From Flagellimonas pelagia (GTDB taxonomy: Bacteria; Bacteroidota; Bacteroidia; Flavobacteriales; Flavobacteriaceae), in contig NZ_QXFI01000026.1 in NCBI RefSeq assembly GCF_003584135.1, positions 310,001 through 374,000 of the forward strand: a stretch of DNA of 64,000 bases, written 5' to 3'. Positions 1 through 8,692 of the stretch are shown here, piece after piece. A program made the position numbers and the translations under genes. The notes under the pieces were generated by a model. It was given only the letters and a program-made list of their open reading frames with translations. It was not told where the DNA came from and made no database searches. The stretch's first letter is position 1; every line of letters starts with the position of its first letter.

Positions 1-1991
1 AACGTTCCGAACGGGATCGTATGGCCGATGTAAAAACGGTTTCGGGTGTTTTTACCGGAGCGTATGCAGAGCATCCCTTCACCAAAGAACCCATTCCGAT
101 CTGGATCGGGGACTACGTGTTGGCCAGCTATGGAACAGGTGCCGTGATGGCCGTTCCTTGTGGGGACCAACGCGATTATGATTTTGCCAAACATTACAAC
201 ATAGACATCCCCAATATTTTTGAGGGTGTGGATATTTCCGAAGAGGCTTTTGCCGACAAGGCCACGACCATTATCGCCAATTCTGATTTTTTGAATGGAC
301 TTTCCTATAAAGAGGCCACCAAAAAAGCGATTGCCGAACTGGAAAAAATAGGTCAGGGCAAGGGCAAGGTGAATTATCGCCTTCGGGATGCGGTGTTCAG
401 CCGTCAACGGTATTGGGGGGAACCTTTCCCTGTGTATTATGTGGACGGGATGCCGCAGATGATCGACTTGGAACATTTGCCGTTGGAATTGCCCGAAGTG
501 GAAAAATACCTTCCCACCGAAACAGGGGAACCGCCCTTGGGCAATGCTACCCATTGGGCATGGGACCGCCTCAAGGCGGAAGTGGTTAGCAATGACCTTA
601 TTGATAATGTCAACGTTTTTCCTTTGGAATTGAACACCATGCCGGGTTGGGCAGGAAGCTCCCAATACTTTAATAGGTATATGGATCCCCGAAACAACGA
701 GGCCATTTTCTCCAAGGAAGCCATTGACTATTGGCAAGATGTGGATTTGTATATAGGAGGTAGCGAACACGCTACGGGCCACTTGTTGTATTCCCGTTTT
801 TGGCAGAAGTTTATGTTCGATATGGGGTATGTGCCCAAGGACGAATATGCTAAAAAGTTAATCAACCAAGGGATGATTACGGGTGAGAGCGCTTTCTTCA
901 ATATTATTGAAGGAAGATTAAAAAAAGGGGATGAGGAAGTTTCAACTTTTTGTCAAATCATAATAAGTAAGGGAACTTATGATGGCTTGACCCTAAAAAA
1001 AGGTACTATCAATAAGTTGCCTAAACCGCTTTTTGATTTTTTAAATGAACGCATTGATATTTATTTAGATTTTAATAAAGGATACGAGGGCTACACAAAA
1101 TCATACATAGCATTTAAGTCAACAAATATAGATGTCAACCTTGTCGACAAAGAACAAGTAAGCATTTTGCGGTTATTGGAAAATGAGAGATTAAAAGTTA
1201 TAGGCAATGCTCACTATTTTGATGGAGAAGAGGTCGTTCCAAATGAAAAAATGACTGAGGAAACACGTGCCAATGTTTTCAGGGAAATCGAAAAAATGTC
1301 TAAGTCCAAATACAATGTCGTGAACCCAGATGCTATTTGTGAGGAGTATGGAGCGGATTCTCTTCGGTTATACGAAATGTTCTTGGGTCCTTTGGAGCAA
1401 TCCAAACCTTGGAACACAGCAGGTATCACCGGGGTATCTTCCTTTTTGAAAAAACTATGGAAGCTGTACATGCCCTTTTTCGATTCGGACGCTGAGCGTA
1501 GTCGAAGCGTCACCGAAGCGGAGCCCACCGCTGATAACTTAAAAACATTGCACAAGACCATCAAGAAGGTGCAAGAAGACATCGAGCACTTTTCGTTCAA
1601 TACTTCGGTGTCCAGCTTTATGATCTGTGTGAATGAATTGACAGCCCAAAAATGTACCAGCAAGTCCATTTTGGAACCGTTGGCCATTTTGGTTTCACCC
1701 TATGCGCCCCATATTGCCGAAGAGCTTTGGGAGCGATTGGGTCATACAGAGTCCATTGCGGAAGCTCCATTCCCCAAGTTCGAGGAAAAATATTTGGTGG
1801 AGAGTACCAAGGAATACCCTATTTCCTTCAACGGTAAAACGAGGTTTAAACTGGAATTTCCAGCAGATATGGGCAAGGAGGAGATAGAAGCGGCTGTATT
1901 GGCCCATGAAAAGACTAAGGAGCAATTGCAGGGTCGAGATCCTAAAAGGATAATCGTAGTTCCTGGAAGAATTGTCAATATTGTGGAATGA
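1..1991 (+). CDS. leuS: Leucyl-tRNA synthetase, 5' end outside window
   Basis: Charges tRNA-Leu with leucine in the cytoplasm. The reading frame is open from the window edge (codons from base 3), so the Rossmann N-terminus with the HIGH motif is missing. Visible parts, in order: the CP1 editing domain with YGTGAVMAVP and DQRDYDFA, the second half of the catalytic domain with LLYSRFWQKF and NQGMITG, the KMSKS loop at 1293-1307, the WNTAGI segment, and the anticodon-binding and C-terminal domains ending at a TGA. The segment between the GMI motif (870-878) and KMSKS spans about 137 codons, longer than I expect, and about 300 bases of it (901-1200) are only about 30 percent G+C by hand count against 40-48 percent around it. 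The frame is intact, so the enzyme is probably functional. A hairpin terminator follows. Confidence 0.97.
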   Translation, partial: RSERDRMADVKTVSGVFTGAYAEHPFTKEPIPIWIGDYVLASYGTGAVMAVPCGDQRDYDFAKHYNIDIPNIFEGVDISEEAFADKATTIIANSDFLNGLSYKEATKKAIAELEKIGQGKGKVNYRLRDAVFSRQRYWGEPFPVYYVDGMPQMIDLEHLPLELPEVEKYLPTETGEPPLGNATHWAWDRLKAEVVSNDLIDNVNVFPLELNTMPGWAGSSQYFNRYMDPRNNEAIFSKEAIDYWQDVDLYIGGSEHATGHLLYSRFWQKFMFDMGYVPKDEYAKKLINQGMITGESAFFNIIEGRLKKGDEEVSTFCQIIISKGTYDGLTLKKGTINKLPKPLFDFLNERIDIYLDFNKGYEGYTKSYIAFKSTNIDVNLVDKEQVSILRLLENERLKVIGNAHYFDGEEVVPNEKMTEETRANVFREIEKMSKSKYNVVNPDAICEEYGADSLRLYEMFLGPLEQSKPWNTAGITGVSSFLKKLWKLYMPFFDSDAERSRSVTEAEPTADNLKTLHKTIKKVQEDIEHFSFNTSVSSFMICVNELTAQKCTSKSILEPLAILVSPYAPHIAEELWERLGHTESIAEAPFPKFEEKYLVESTKEYPISFNGKTRFKLEFPADMGKEEIEAAVLAHEKTKEQLQGRDPKRIIVVPGRIVNIVE

Positions 1992-2045
1992 TTTGAAAAA
2001 GACAATTTTAGAACGATTTTCTTAAAAATATTTTATCAAGAGTAT

Positions 2046-2080
2046 AAAAAAGCATGTCGATTGGCATGCTTTTTTATTTT
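2046..2080 (+). terminator. Rho-independent terminator after leuS
   Basis: Inverted repeat AAAAAAGCATG / CATGCTTTTTT with an 8-base loop, followed by a run of T. It lies 55 bases after the leuS stop codon, in the right orientation. Confidence 0.85.
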
Positions 2081-2278
2081 TCATGACCCATACCCCTAAA
2101 AAAATAGGGGTAAAGTCAAATAAAAATTTATTTAAAGATGTAACCCCATTAAAAAAGAGGGTATAAATGTTAAAAAACACGTTTTTTGACCACTACCCCC
2201 TGCTTTTTGTCGATTTTTTCTGTTCCAGTCTGTTTTTTTTGCTCACCTTTGACACAGAAACATCAAAAAACATCAAAA

Positions 2279-3382
2279 ATGATAGTTGGGGTACCAAAAG
2301 AAATCAAGAACAATGAAAACCGGGTTGGGATGACACCAGCAGGGGTTTTTGAATTGGTAAAGAACAACCACACCGTGTATGTGCAGTCCGGAGCTGGAGA
2401 AGGCAGTGGCTTTTTCAATCAGGATTACCAGAAGGCTGGGGCCACTATTTTGGATACTATTGGGCAGGTATACGCCATGAGCGATATGATCGTGAAGGTT
2501 AAGGAACCCATTGCCCAGGAATATGATTTGATTCAGAAAGGCCAGATTCTGTTCACCTACTTTCATTTTGCATCCAGCGAAGCATTGACCAAGGCCATGA
2601 TCAAAAGCAAGGCGGTGTGCATCGCTTATGAAACGGTAGAGGATGAAGATGGGACCTTACCACTCTTGACCCCTATGTCCGAAGTGGCTGGAAGGATGGC
2701 CATTCAACAAGGAGCTAAATTTTTGGAGAAACCCGTAAAAGGCAGGGGCGTGCTTTTGGGAGGTGTTCCCGGAGTGGCGCCAGGCCGTGTTCTTGTTTTG
2801 GGAGCCGGTACCGTAGGCATCCAAGCTGCTAAAATGGCAGCGGGACTGGGAGCCCATGTAACCATTATGGACGTGAACATGAAAAGGCTTCGTCAAGTGA
2901 ACGATATCATGCCCAGCCATGTGGTGACCGAATTTTCCAATGAGTTCAATATCAGAAAACATATACAGACCCACGACCTTATTATTGGTGGCGTTCTATT
3001 AAAAGGGGCAAAGGCCCCCAACTTGATCACTAGGGACATGCTCAAGGACATGCGCCCCGGAACGGTAATCGTAGACGTTGCCGTGGATCAGGGAGGATGC
3101 GTAGAAACCACCAAACCAACAACCCATGAGGACCCGACCTATATTATAGACGATGTGGTCCATTACTGTGTAGCCAATATGCCAGGGGCAGTGCCTTATA
3201 CTTCTACTGTTGCCTTGACGAATGTAACACTGCCCTATGTGCTAAAATTGGCAAATATGGGATGGCGTAGTGCCTGCAAGTTGGACAAATCCCTTTCCAT
3301 GGGACTTAATATTGTTGAGGGTGAAGTGGTCTATAAAGAAATAGCCGAAACCTTCCATTTGGAAGAGCCAGTATTGGTATAA
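2279..3382 (+). CDS. ald: Alanine dehydrogenase
   Basis: NAD-dependent oxidative deamination of L-alanine to pyruvate and ammonia, cytoplasmic. From the ATG at 2279 the protein is 367 residues, the usual size, and starts MIVGVPKEIKNNENRVGMTP, the classic N-terminus with the substrate-binding Arg and Lys region. A Rossmann site VLGAGTVGIQAA sits mid-protein, and the C-terminal half contains HYCVANMPGAVPYTST, a family signature. The frame stays open upstream to 2186, but the extra 31 residues are hydrophobic and unlike the family, so 2279 is preferred. A one-mismatch promoter element CACCTTTG lies at 2244-2251. The gene stands alone between two terminators. Confidence 0.95.
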   Translation: MIVGVPKEIKNNENRVGMTPAGVFELVKNNHTVYVQSGAGEGSGFFNQDYQKAGATILDTIGQVYAMSDMIVKVKEPIAQEYDLIQKGQILFTYFHFASSEALTKAMIKSKAVCIAYETVEDEDGTLPLLTPMSEVAGRMAIQQGAKFLEKPVKGRGVLLGGVPGVAPGRVLVLGAGTVGIQAAKMAAGLGAHVTIMDVNMKRLRQVNDIMPSHVVTEFSNEFNIRKHIQTHDLIIGGVLLKGAKAPNLITRDMLKDMRPGTVIVDVAVDQGGCVETTKPTTHEDPTYIIDDVVHYCVANMPGAVPYTSTVALTNVTLPYVLKLANMGWRSACKLDKSLSMGLNIVEGEVVYKEIAETFHLEEPVLV

Positions 3383-3404
3383 CTTACATTTTGTCAGTAT
3401 ATCG

Positions 3405-3432
3405 ACCCTGCCATTATTTGGCGGGGTTTTTG
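3405..3432 (+). terminator. Rho-independent terminator after ald
   Basis: CCCTGCC (3406-3412) pairs with GGCGGGG (3420-3426) with one G-T pair, followed by TTTTT. It lies 23 bases after the ald stop. Confidence 0.85.
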
Positions 3433-3476
3433 CTTTATAGTAGTATATTTACTAAAAGCAAAAAACAGAATAAGCT

Positions 3477-4178
3477 ATGATGACATATTATATATTGATC
3501 GGCGCGATAGCCCTGGTCAGCTGGTTGGTAAGCAACCAATTGAAGAGTAAGTTCAAAAAATATTCCCAGGTGCATTTGCGCAATGGGATGAGTGGCGCAG
3601 AGATTGCCCAGAAAATGTTGGATGATCATGGTATTCGTGATGTGAAGGTGATTTCCACCCCTGGAATGTTGACGGACCACTATAATCCCAAAAACAAAAC
3701 GGTAAACTTGAGTGAAGGCGTTTACAGCCAACGTAATGCTGCCGCCGCTGCGGTAGCGGCCCACGAGTGTGGTCACGCCGTACAACATGCCCAAGCCTAT
3801 GAGTGGTTGTCCATGCGATCCAAATTGGTGCCTGTGGTGAGTGTCACCTCGGGAATGTCCACATGGATCGTGTTCGGAGGTATTGCCCTTATGGCAGCTA
3901 CCGGGGTTACCGGAGGAATCGGTTTTACGATAGCCGTGATTGGTTTGATTATGATGGGATTTGCGACCCTGTTCAGTTTTATAACCCTACCAGTGGAGTA
4001 CGATGCCAGTAAAAGGGCATTGGTGTGGTTGAAACAAAAGCATATGGTGAGTCAAGAAGAATATGCCGGTGCAGAGGATGCCCTCAAATGGGCAGCAAGA
4101 ACCTATTTGGTTGCTGCTGTAGGTGCTTTGGCTTCCCTGCTTTACTGGGGCCTTCAGGTTTTTGGTGGAAGGGACTAA
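3477..4178 (+). CDS. Membrane zinc metallopeptidase, YugP family
   Basis: 233-residue membrane protein of the neutral zinc metallopeptidase YugP family (Pfam Zn_peptidase_2). It has an N-terminal membrane segment, then the zinc-binding motif HECGH (HExxH type) in AAHECGHAVQHAQ, two hydrophobic segments (about residues 115-170), a conserved LPVEYDASKRAL element carrying the probable third zinc ligand, and a last membrane segment at the C-terminus. All catalytic residues expected for the family are present. The physiological substrate of this family is not established. Two ATG codons in a row (3477 and 3480) make the exact start uncertain by one residue. Single-gene unit with terminators on both sides. 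Confidence 0.92.
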   Translation: MMTYYILIGAIALVSWLVSNQLKSKFKKYSQVHLRNGMSGAEIAQKMLDDHGIRDVKVISTPGMLTDHYNPKNKTVNLSEGVYSQRNAAAAAVAAHECGHAVQHAQAYEWLSMRSKLVPVVSVTSGMSTWIVFGGIALMAATGVTGGIGFTIAVIGLIMMGFATLFSFITLPVEYDASKRALVWLKQKHMVSQEEYAGAEDALKWAARTYLVAAVGALASLLYWGLQVFGGRD

Positions 4179-4195
4179 AGAAAGAAGATATCAAT

Positions 4196-4222
4196 AAAAA
4201 AGGGGCCATTTGGCCCCTTTTA
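4196..4222. terminator. Bidirectional terminator between YugP peptidase and ferritin
   Basis: GGGGCC (4202-4207), loop ATTT, GGCCCC (4212-4217), flanked by a run of A on the left and T on the right. The two genes converge here, so the A run serves as the T tract for the minus-strand ferritin gene. Confidence 0.88.
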
Positions 4223-4244
4223 TTTTTTTTTGCTTTTGGATGAT

Positions 4245-4763
4245 TTATTCAATCCAATTGGCTACTTGGTTATCGATCATTTGAAGACCCACACCTTCGG
4301 TTCCGGTTACGGCGATCATATCCAGAATATCACGGATAGTGTTTTCTTCCTCCACTTGCTCCATTACGAACCAATCCAAGAAACGTTCCGTGGCAATATC
4401 ACCCAGTTCGCGGGCTTTTTTCACAATATTATGGATGGATTTGGTCACCTTTACTTCGTGTTCCAAAGTATTTTCAAACACATCCACAATAGAGGAATAG
4501 TCGTGGTTGATATTGGTCACCTCAGGTGAAATGGGACTTCCACCGGTATCCACCAAAAAATTAAAGATCTTCATCATGTGCTCCCTTTCTTCCTCAGCTT
4601 GTTTGAAGAAAAACTTGGCACTGGTAAAAAACCCATTTTGCTCGCACCAAGATGCCATGGCCAAATAGGTGGCAGAGGCATGGGCTTCCATTTTGATCTG
4701 GCCATTGAGTAGGTCCATGGACTCCACTTTAATGCTCATGCTTTGTCTTGCTATGTCTTTCAT
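4245..4763 (-). CDS. Non-haem ferritin
   Basis: Iron storage protein that oxidises Fe(II) and stores Fe(III) in a 24-subunit shell in the cytoplasm. The 172-residue protein has the four-helix ferritin pattern with the ferroxidase ligands visible: the Glu and His of KMEAHASATYLAMASWCEQ, the EEEREHMMKIF helix, and the Glu/Gln set in FVMEQVEEEN. Size and layout fit bacterial FtnA-type ferritins. ATG start at 4763. It is the last of four minus-strand genes (saccharopine dehydrogenase, Lrp, small protein, ferritin), but a 108-base gap upstream suggests its own promoter; TAATTTTA on the minus strand at 4793-4800 is a one-mismatch candidate. Confidence 0.95.
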   Translation of the reverse strand: MKDIARQSMSIKVESMDLLNGQIKMEAHASATYLAMASWCEQNGFFTSAKFFFKQAEEEREHMMKIFNFLVDTGGSPISPEVTNINHDYSSIVDVFENTLEHEVKVTKSIHNIVKKARELGDIATERFLDWFVMEQVEEENTIRDILDMIAVTGTEGVGLQMIDNQVANWIE

Positions 4764-4871
4764 ATGAATAGGTTTTTAGTGAGTTGCAATGTTAAAATTA
4801 CGAATTTTTAACTGCATTACTGCCGAAACCCCTTGATTTAAGGGTAATTTATGATGAAAAAAAGGAAGGGC

Positions 4872-5192
4872 TTAGACTTCAACGGCTTCGGTAGCAACCG
4901 AGAGCCCTAGGGCTACAAATCCATGCTCCACTAGGTTCTTAAGGTCGATGACCTCCATAGTGTTCAAAATAAAAAGATGCTCTTTGTTGCACAGCAATAA
5001 AACTTCGAAGCCATGCTTGTTGAGGTCACAATCAAAATGGGATTCCAGGGAGATAGACATGACTTTATGCCTTAGGGATAAAAGTTGGCATAGGGACATG
5101 CGGATGGTCTTCTGCCCAAGATCAAGATAAAAGGCCCGCTCTCGCACCGCCTGCTGTAAAGAATAATATTTGGACCGATAGATTTCAACCAT
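4872..5192 (-). CDS. Conserved-looking small protein, function unknown
   Basis: 106-residue protein that I cannot assign to a family. No signal peptide or membrane segment is apparent. It holds several Cys and His residues (for example SLCQLLSLRH, HFDCDLNKHG, LLLCNKEH), which could bind a metal, although this is only inference. ATG start at 5192. It lies 38 bases after the Lrp gene on the same strand and upstream of ferritin, and its base composition matches its neighbours, so it is probably a real gene in the same transcript as the Lrp regulator. A link to iron or amino-acid metabolism is suggested by position only. Confidence 0.7.
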   Translation of the reverse strand: MVEIYRSKYYSLQQAVRERAFYLDLGQKTIRMSLCQLLSLRHKVMSISLESHFDCDLNKHGFEVLLLCNKEHLFILNTMEVIDLKNLVEHGFVALGLSVATEAVEV

Positions 5193-5230
5193 GGGCCAAA
5201 TTTAATCTTTATTTAGATTGAATCAAAATA

Positions 5231-5701
5231 TCAAATCTGAATTTGTCGATCAATTTGTTGGTTCAAGGAAATAAAGGTCTCCGTGCGGGATACCCCTTCA
5301 ATCTGTTGGATCTTTTTGTTCAGGACCTGCATAAGGTGTTCATTGTCGCGGCACAATACCTTGATGAGGATGGACCAGTTTCCAGTGGTGTAGTGGCATT
5401 CCAAAACTTCCGGTATTTTTTCCAATTCCTTTACCGCTCTGGGGTTGGACATGGCCTTGTCCAAAAAGATACCGATGTATGCCATGGTGGTATAGCCCAA
5501 AACCCTTGGATTGATGATGAACTTGGAGCCTGCCAAAAGCCCGGAGCTTTCCAGTTTGCGGAGTCTTTGGTGAATAGCGGCCCCGGATATCCCAATGTTT
5601 CTCGCGATTTCTAAAATAGGTTTACGGGCATCTTCCATGAGGTATCTTAGGATTTTTTTGTCGATACCATCAATCTTTAAAGAATTGTTATTGTTTTTCA
5701 C
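5231..5701 (-). CDS. Lrp/AsnC family transcriptional regulator
   Basis: 156-residue DNA-binding regulator with an N-terminal winged helix-turn-helix (IDKKILRYLMEDARKP to AIHQRLRKLESSGLL) and a C-terminal RAM/AsnC ligand-binding domain. Members bind amino acids and control amino-acid metabolism. The start is a GTG at 5701: no in-frame ATG lies upstream, and a perfect TAnnTTTG promoter element sits 23 bases above it. It follows the saccharopine dehydrogenase gene by 48 bases on the same strand, so lysine breakdown is the likely target and lysine or a catabolite the likely ligand (inference from position). Confidence 0.93.
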   Translation of the reverse strand: MKNNNNSLKIDGIDKKILRYLMEDARKPILEIARNIGISGAAIHQRLRKLESSGLLAGSKFIINPRVLGYTTMAYIGIFLDKAMSNPRAVKELEKIPEVLECHYTTGNWSILIKVLCRDNEHLMQVLNKKIQQIEGVSRTETFISLNQQIDRQIQI

Positions 5702-5723
5702 CAGTCTGATTTTAATTTGAAGC

Positions 5724-5731
5724 CAAAGGTA
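5724..5731 (-). promoter_or_regulatory. Bacteroidota -7 promoter element for the Lrp gene
   Basis: TACCTTTG on the minus strand, an exact match to TAnnTTTG. It lies just after the end of the saccharopine dehydrogenase gene, giving the Lrp gene its own start point within what otherwise looks like an operon. Confidence 0.6.
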
Positions 5732-5749
5732 TGCAAATTCAATTAAAAC

Positions 5750-7123
5750 CTAACCAGCTACGGAGTCTGGGTTATAGCCCAGATAGGGCACTTGATATTC
5801 CTTAAAGTGGATGCCGTATGTTTTTAATTCGGATAAAATCGGTGCATATACCTCTTTGCGAATAGGAATTTGGACACCTGGTGTTGTGATTTTACCGTTC
5901 AGGATTTGCAACGTTGCCATGGCCACGGGAAGCCCAACGGTCTTCGACATGGCTGTGTAGGTCCTATTCTCTCCAATGACCACCATATTGGCATCGATTT
6001 GTTTCTTTTCACCGTTCAATTCGTAACCAAACTTATGGTACATCACGATCATATCCTTTTCATCTTCCTGAAGGGTCCAGCTTTGTTCCAAAATATATTG
6101 GAGCATTTGTGCTGGGGAGGCATTTTTCAAAGGTATTTTCCGCTTGTGATCAAAAAGATTCAGTTCTAATAATTTGCCCCACATGATATCGTCCTGATCT
6201 ATTTTGAGGTAATGTCGCAGTTTCAATTCCACGGAATCGGTGGGCGAATAGGGTAGAAAAAGATTCACATATTCGCGGAAGGACATGCCTTCTGAATTCT
6301 CAATAGTGTAACTGTCATCCGTCATTCCCAAGATCACGAACATCTGCCATGCTTTGGAAAATCCAACTCTACGGATGGTTCCCCGATACAGTGTCAACAC
6401 ATTTTGAAGTCCATAAGCCTCTCGATAATCCAAGGAATCCCTGTTGGCATAGGCTTCAAAAGTGCCGTAGCCTTCGATGTCCAGAAATTCGGTCCTTCTA
6501 AACAGTTTTTGATAGGGAATGTATTTGTAGGTACCCTCCTGAATAAATTTTGCAGCTCCTCCTTGTCCTGCCAAAACCACATTGCGGGGATTCCAAGTGA
6601 ATTTGTAATGCCATAGGTTGGTGTCGCTTGCAGGGGCCACCAATCCCCCGGTGAACGATTCGAATAATAACATTTTGCCTCCAGCTTCTGTAATGCGATC
6701 AATGATTTCCATAGCACTCATATGGTCAATGCCGGGATCAAGACCTATTTCGTTCATGAACACCAGTCCATTTTTCTTGACCTGTTCATCCAAAGCCTTT
6801 AGTTCTTTGCTGATGTAGGAAGCTGTGATCAGGTGTTTTTTTAAGAGAAGGCAATCTTCGGCAACTTTTATATGAAGACTAGCTGGCAACATGGAAACCA
6901 CTATGGATGCACTTTCCACAGCTTTTTTTCGGGCCTCATCGTTAAAAATGTCCAAAGCGAACACAGTACAGTTGGGGTGATTGGCAAATTCCGAAGGAAT
7001 AAGTTCCGGCTTCAGATCACCAATGAGTATCTGAAGGTTTTCTTCCTTGGATTTTTTTAAAAGATAATCCAAAAGATAGGAGGTCGATTTGCCTGCCCCA
7101 ATGACCAAAATAGTTCGGACCAT
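5750..7123 (-). CDS. Saccharopine dehydrogenase (C-terminal/glutamate-forming type)
   Basis: 457-residue cytoplasmic oxidoreductase of the saccharopine dehydrogenase family. It starts with a Rossmann motif (ILVIGAGKSTSYLLDYLL) and has the central signature EIGLDPGIDHMSAMEII and the large C-terminal alpha/beta domain with ESFTGGLVAPASD. This architecture matches the half of the bifunctional lysine-degradation enzyme that splits saccharopine into glutamate and 2-aminoadipate semialdehyde. The neighbouring Lrp-type regulator fits a role in lysine degradation. No lysine-ketoglutarate reductase lies in the window. ATG start at 7123. Confidence 0.92.
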   Translation of the reverse strand: MVRTILVIGAGKSTSYLLDYLLKKSKEENLQILIGDLKPELIPSEFANHPNCTVFALDIFNDEARKKAVESASIVVSMLPASLHIKVAEDCLLLKKHLITASYISKELKALDEQVKKNGLVFMNEIGLDPGIDHMSAMEIIDRITEAGGKMLLFESFTGGLVAPASDTNLWHYKFTWNPRNVVLAGQGGAAKFIQEGTYKYIPYQKLFRRTEFLDIEGYGTFEAYANRDSLDYREAYGLQNVLTLYRGTIRRVGFSKAWQMFVILGMTDDSYTIENSEGMSFREYVNLFLPYSPTDSVELKLRHYLKIDQDDIMWGKLLELNLFDHKRKIPLKNASPAQMLQYILEQSWTLQEDEKDMIVMYHKFGYELNGEKKQIDANMVVIGENRTYTAMSKTVGLPVAMATLQILNGKITTPGVQIPIRKEVYAPILSELKTYGIHFKEYQVPYLGYNPDSVAG

Positions 7124-7202
7124 AGGTTTTGCGTAATTTTGAAGTTGTAAGATACTAAGGTATCAAATTGTTATATTTTTAAAAATATTACCTGTTAAAG
7201 TT

Positions 7203-7592
7203 ATGAACAGAACAATTTTGTCTACTGCGGTTTTTATGGGGCTTTTGGCCATCATTCTTGGTGCTTTTGGAGCCCATGGATTGCAGAAATTGGTTGATGC
7301 TAGGGCCATTGAAACCTTCGAGACGGGGGTACGATACCAGATGTACAATGCCTTGTTCCTACTTTTTTTGGGACTTTGGACTGGACTCGCCAATAGTTAT
7401 AAAAAACGCGTTTTTGTTTTGGTGCTCATCGGGGTAATCTTGTTTTCCTTTTCAATCTACCTGCTGGCATTGAACAGTTTAATCGCTTTTGACTTTAAAA
7501 GAATCGGATTTTTAACACCGTTGGGAGGTGTTTTCATGATCTTGGGGTGGTCTTATTTAGGTTGTCAGATATTAAAATCTAGAACAGATTAA
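7203..7592 (+). CDS. DUF423 membrane protein (YwdK type)
   Basis: 129-residue integral membrane protein of the DUF423 family with four predicted membrane helices and the family signature GAFGAHGL near the N-terminus, plus GVRYQMYNALFL and the C-terminal TPLGGVFMILGW. The molecular function of the family is unknown. The last part of this gene is repeated at 8693-8831, in front of pckA, as a broken copy. The gene converges on the SH3 lipoprotein gene, leaving only 7 bases between the two stops. Confidence 0.95.
   Translation: MNRTILSTAVFMGLLAIILGAFGAHGLQKLVDARAIETFETGVRYQMYNALFLLFLGLWTGLANSYKKRVFVLVLIGVILFSFSIYLLALNSLIAFDFKRIGFLTPLGGVFMILGWSYLGCQILKSRTD
7506..7562 (+). repeat. Direct repeat copy 1, 3' end of DUF423 gene
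   Basis: 57 bases that match 8742-8798 with 4 mismatches by eye; the first 32 bases (7506-7537) are identical to 8742-8773. They encode GFLTPLGGVFMILGWSYLG. Confidence 0.9.
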
Positions 7593-7599
7593 CCTAAAT

Positions 7600-8583
7600 T
7601 TAATTTCTTCTTTTTGTAGTGTAATATCCAAAGACCCAACCTTCTTTGCCATTGAAATTAATTTTATACCATCGGTCGGTAACATCATTTATTTTTTCCA
7701 ACGATTCTCCTTGGGCCAAAATATAGCAAATATCTCCCTTCTGAACCTGAAATAGGACATCACCATTTGAATTAGGGTCTTTTCTTACATTGGCCAATCC
7801 GGTCTTTATCCCTAGTTTGTTGGATGAAAGATTTTCAAATGAATCAAGTTCTTCAATATAGAAAGCCTCGGCTCCATCTGAATTTTCGTAAAGCGCTTTA
7901 GTGACGTTTTCAATTAATTTTGATTTTTTGAAATTGGGATTGGCAAGGATATTTTCCAATAGCACGGATTTCTTTTCGCTTGACTCTTCCATTGCTCTCC
8001 AATATAAGATACCCAATTTTATGTCTACTTCATCTTGTATGGCATCGATATTACCCTGAATCCAACCATTTCTCTCTTTTTTTATACTGGTAATTTGATG
8101 CCATTCTTTGTGTTCTTCATCATCAAAAATTACGACCATATCCATTGGTTTTAATTTAACCCCTTCGAATGTCATAATATCTGGTCTTTTATAAAGTTCT
8201 GTTTCCTTTTCAATAATAGCCAGTTCCCCATCCAAAGCAAACAAATTGCCATATACCCAACCCTCACTTCCATCGGAAAGCCTAATTTTTAGATATTCCT
8301 TGCCATCATCGGTATTTTCTTTTTCATTCAGAAATTCAACGGTTTCTCCGAAGTAAATTGTAGTGATATATTTTGCGTCTTCCATTCCAGGTTTATCTCG
8401 CAATCCCACCTTTGGCCATAAGCAAATGGCTGAGATGGATTCATCGGGTAGATTACTTTGTCTAGAATCACCTGATTCGGCAATTTTGGAATTATTGGTT
8501 TGTGTAGTTTTCTTTTCTGATTTGGAATTACAACTTAAGGTAAAAAAAAGTATGCAACAGAAAAAGCTAAGACGTTTTATCAT
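7600..8583 (-). CDS. SH3-domain lipoprotein
   Basis: 327-residue predicted lipoprotein. The N-terminus MIKRLSFFCCILFFTLSCNS is a signal peptide with lipobox LSC, so the mature protein should be attached to a membrane facing the periplasm or surface. Two bacterial SH3-like regions are visible: residues about 50-115 (VGLRDKPG ... GSEGWVYGNLF) and about 260-325 (ANVRKDPNSNG ... GKEGWVFGYYT), with a possible third, degenerate one at about 120-175 (LYKRPDIMTF ... NGWIQGN). Such domains usually bind peptides or cell wall; the ligand here is unknown. Hand counts of sample rows give about 30-40 percent G+C, lower than the flanking genes. It lies between the DUF423 gene and a broken copy of that gene's 3' end, which suggests it arrived as an insert. 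Confidence 0.85.
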   Translation of the reverse strand: MIKRLSFFCCILFFTLSCNSKSEKKTTQTNNSKIAESGDSRQSNLPDESISAICLWPKVGLRDKPGMEDAKYITTIYFGETVEFLNEKENTDDGKEYLKIRLSDGSEGWVYGNLFALDGELAIIEKETELYKRPDIMTFEGVKLKPMDMVVIFDDEEHKEWHQITSIKKERNGWIQGNIDAIQDEVDIKLGILYWRAMEESSEKKSVLLENILANPNFKKSKLIENVTKALYENSDGAEAFYIEELDSFENLSSNKLGIKTGLANVRKDPNSNGDVLFQVQKGDICYILAQGESLEKINDVTDRWYKINFNGKEGWVFGYYTTKRRN

Positions 8584-8692
8584 TTGTGTATAAGAATAAT
8601 TTTAGAAGTGAAAAATATTGGAAACATCCAGAAGTTGATTATCCCAATTGATGAATGAGTATTTTGAATTGACGAAAGTGACTAGAACAAAT

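Noticed and set aside
901..1200. AT-rich leuS segment as an intein or inserted IS
   Set aside because: No intein splicing motifs (N-terminal Cys/Ser with C-terminal HN), no inverted repeats and the frame is continuous; a replaced or enlarged protein domain fits better.
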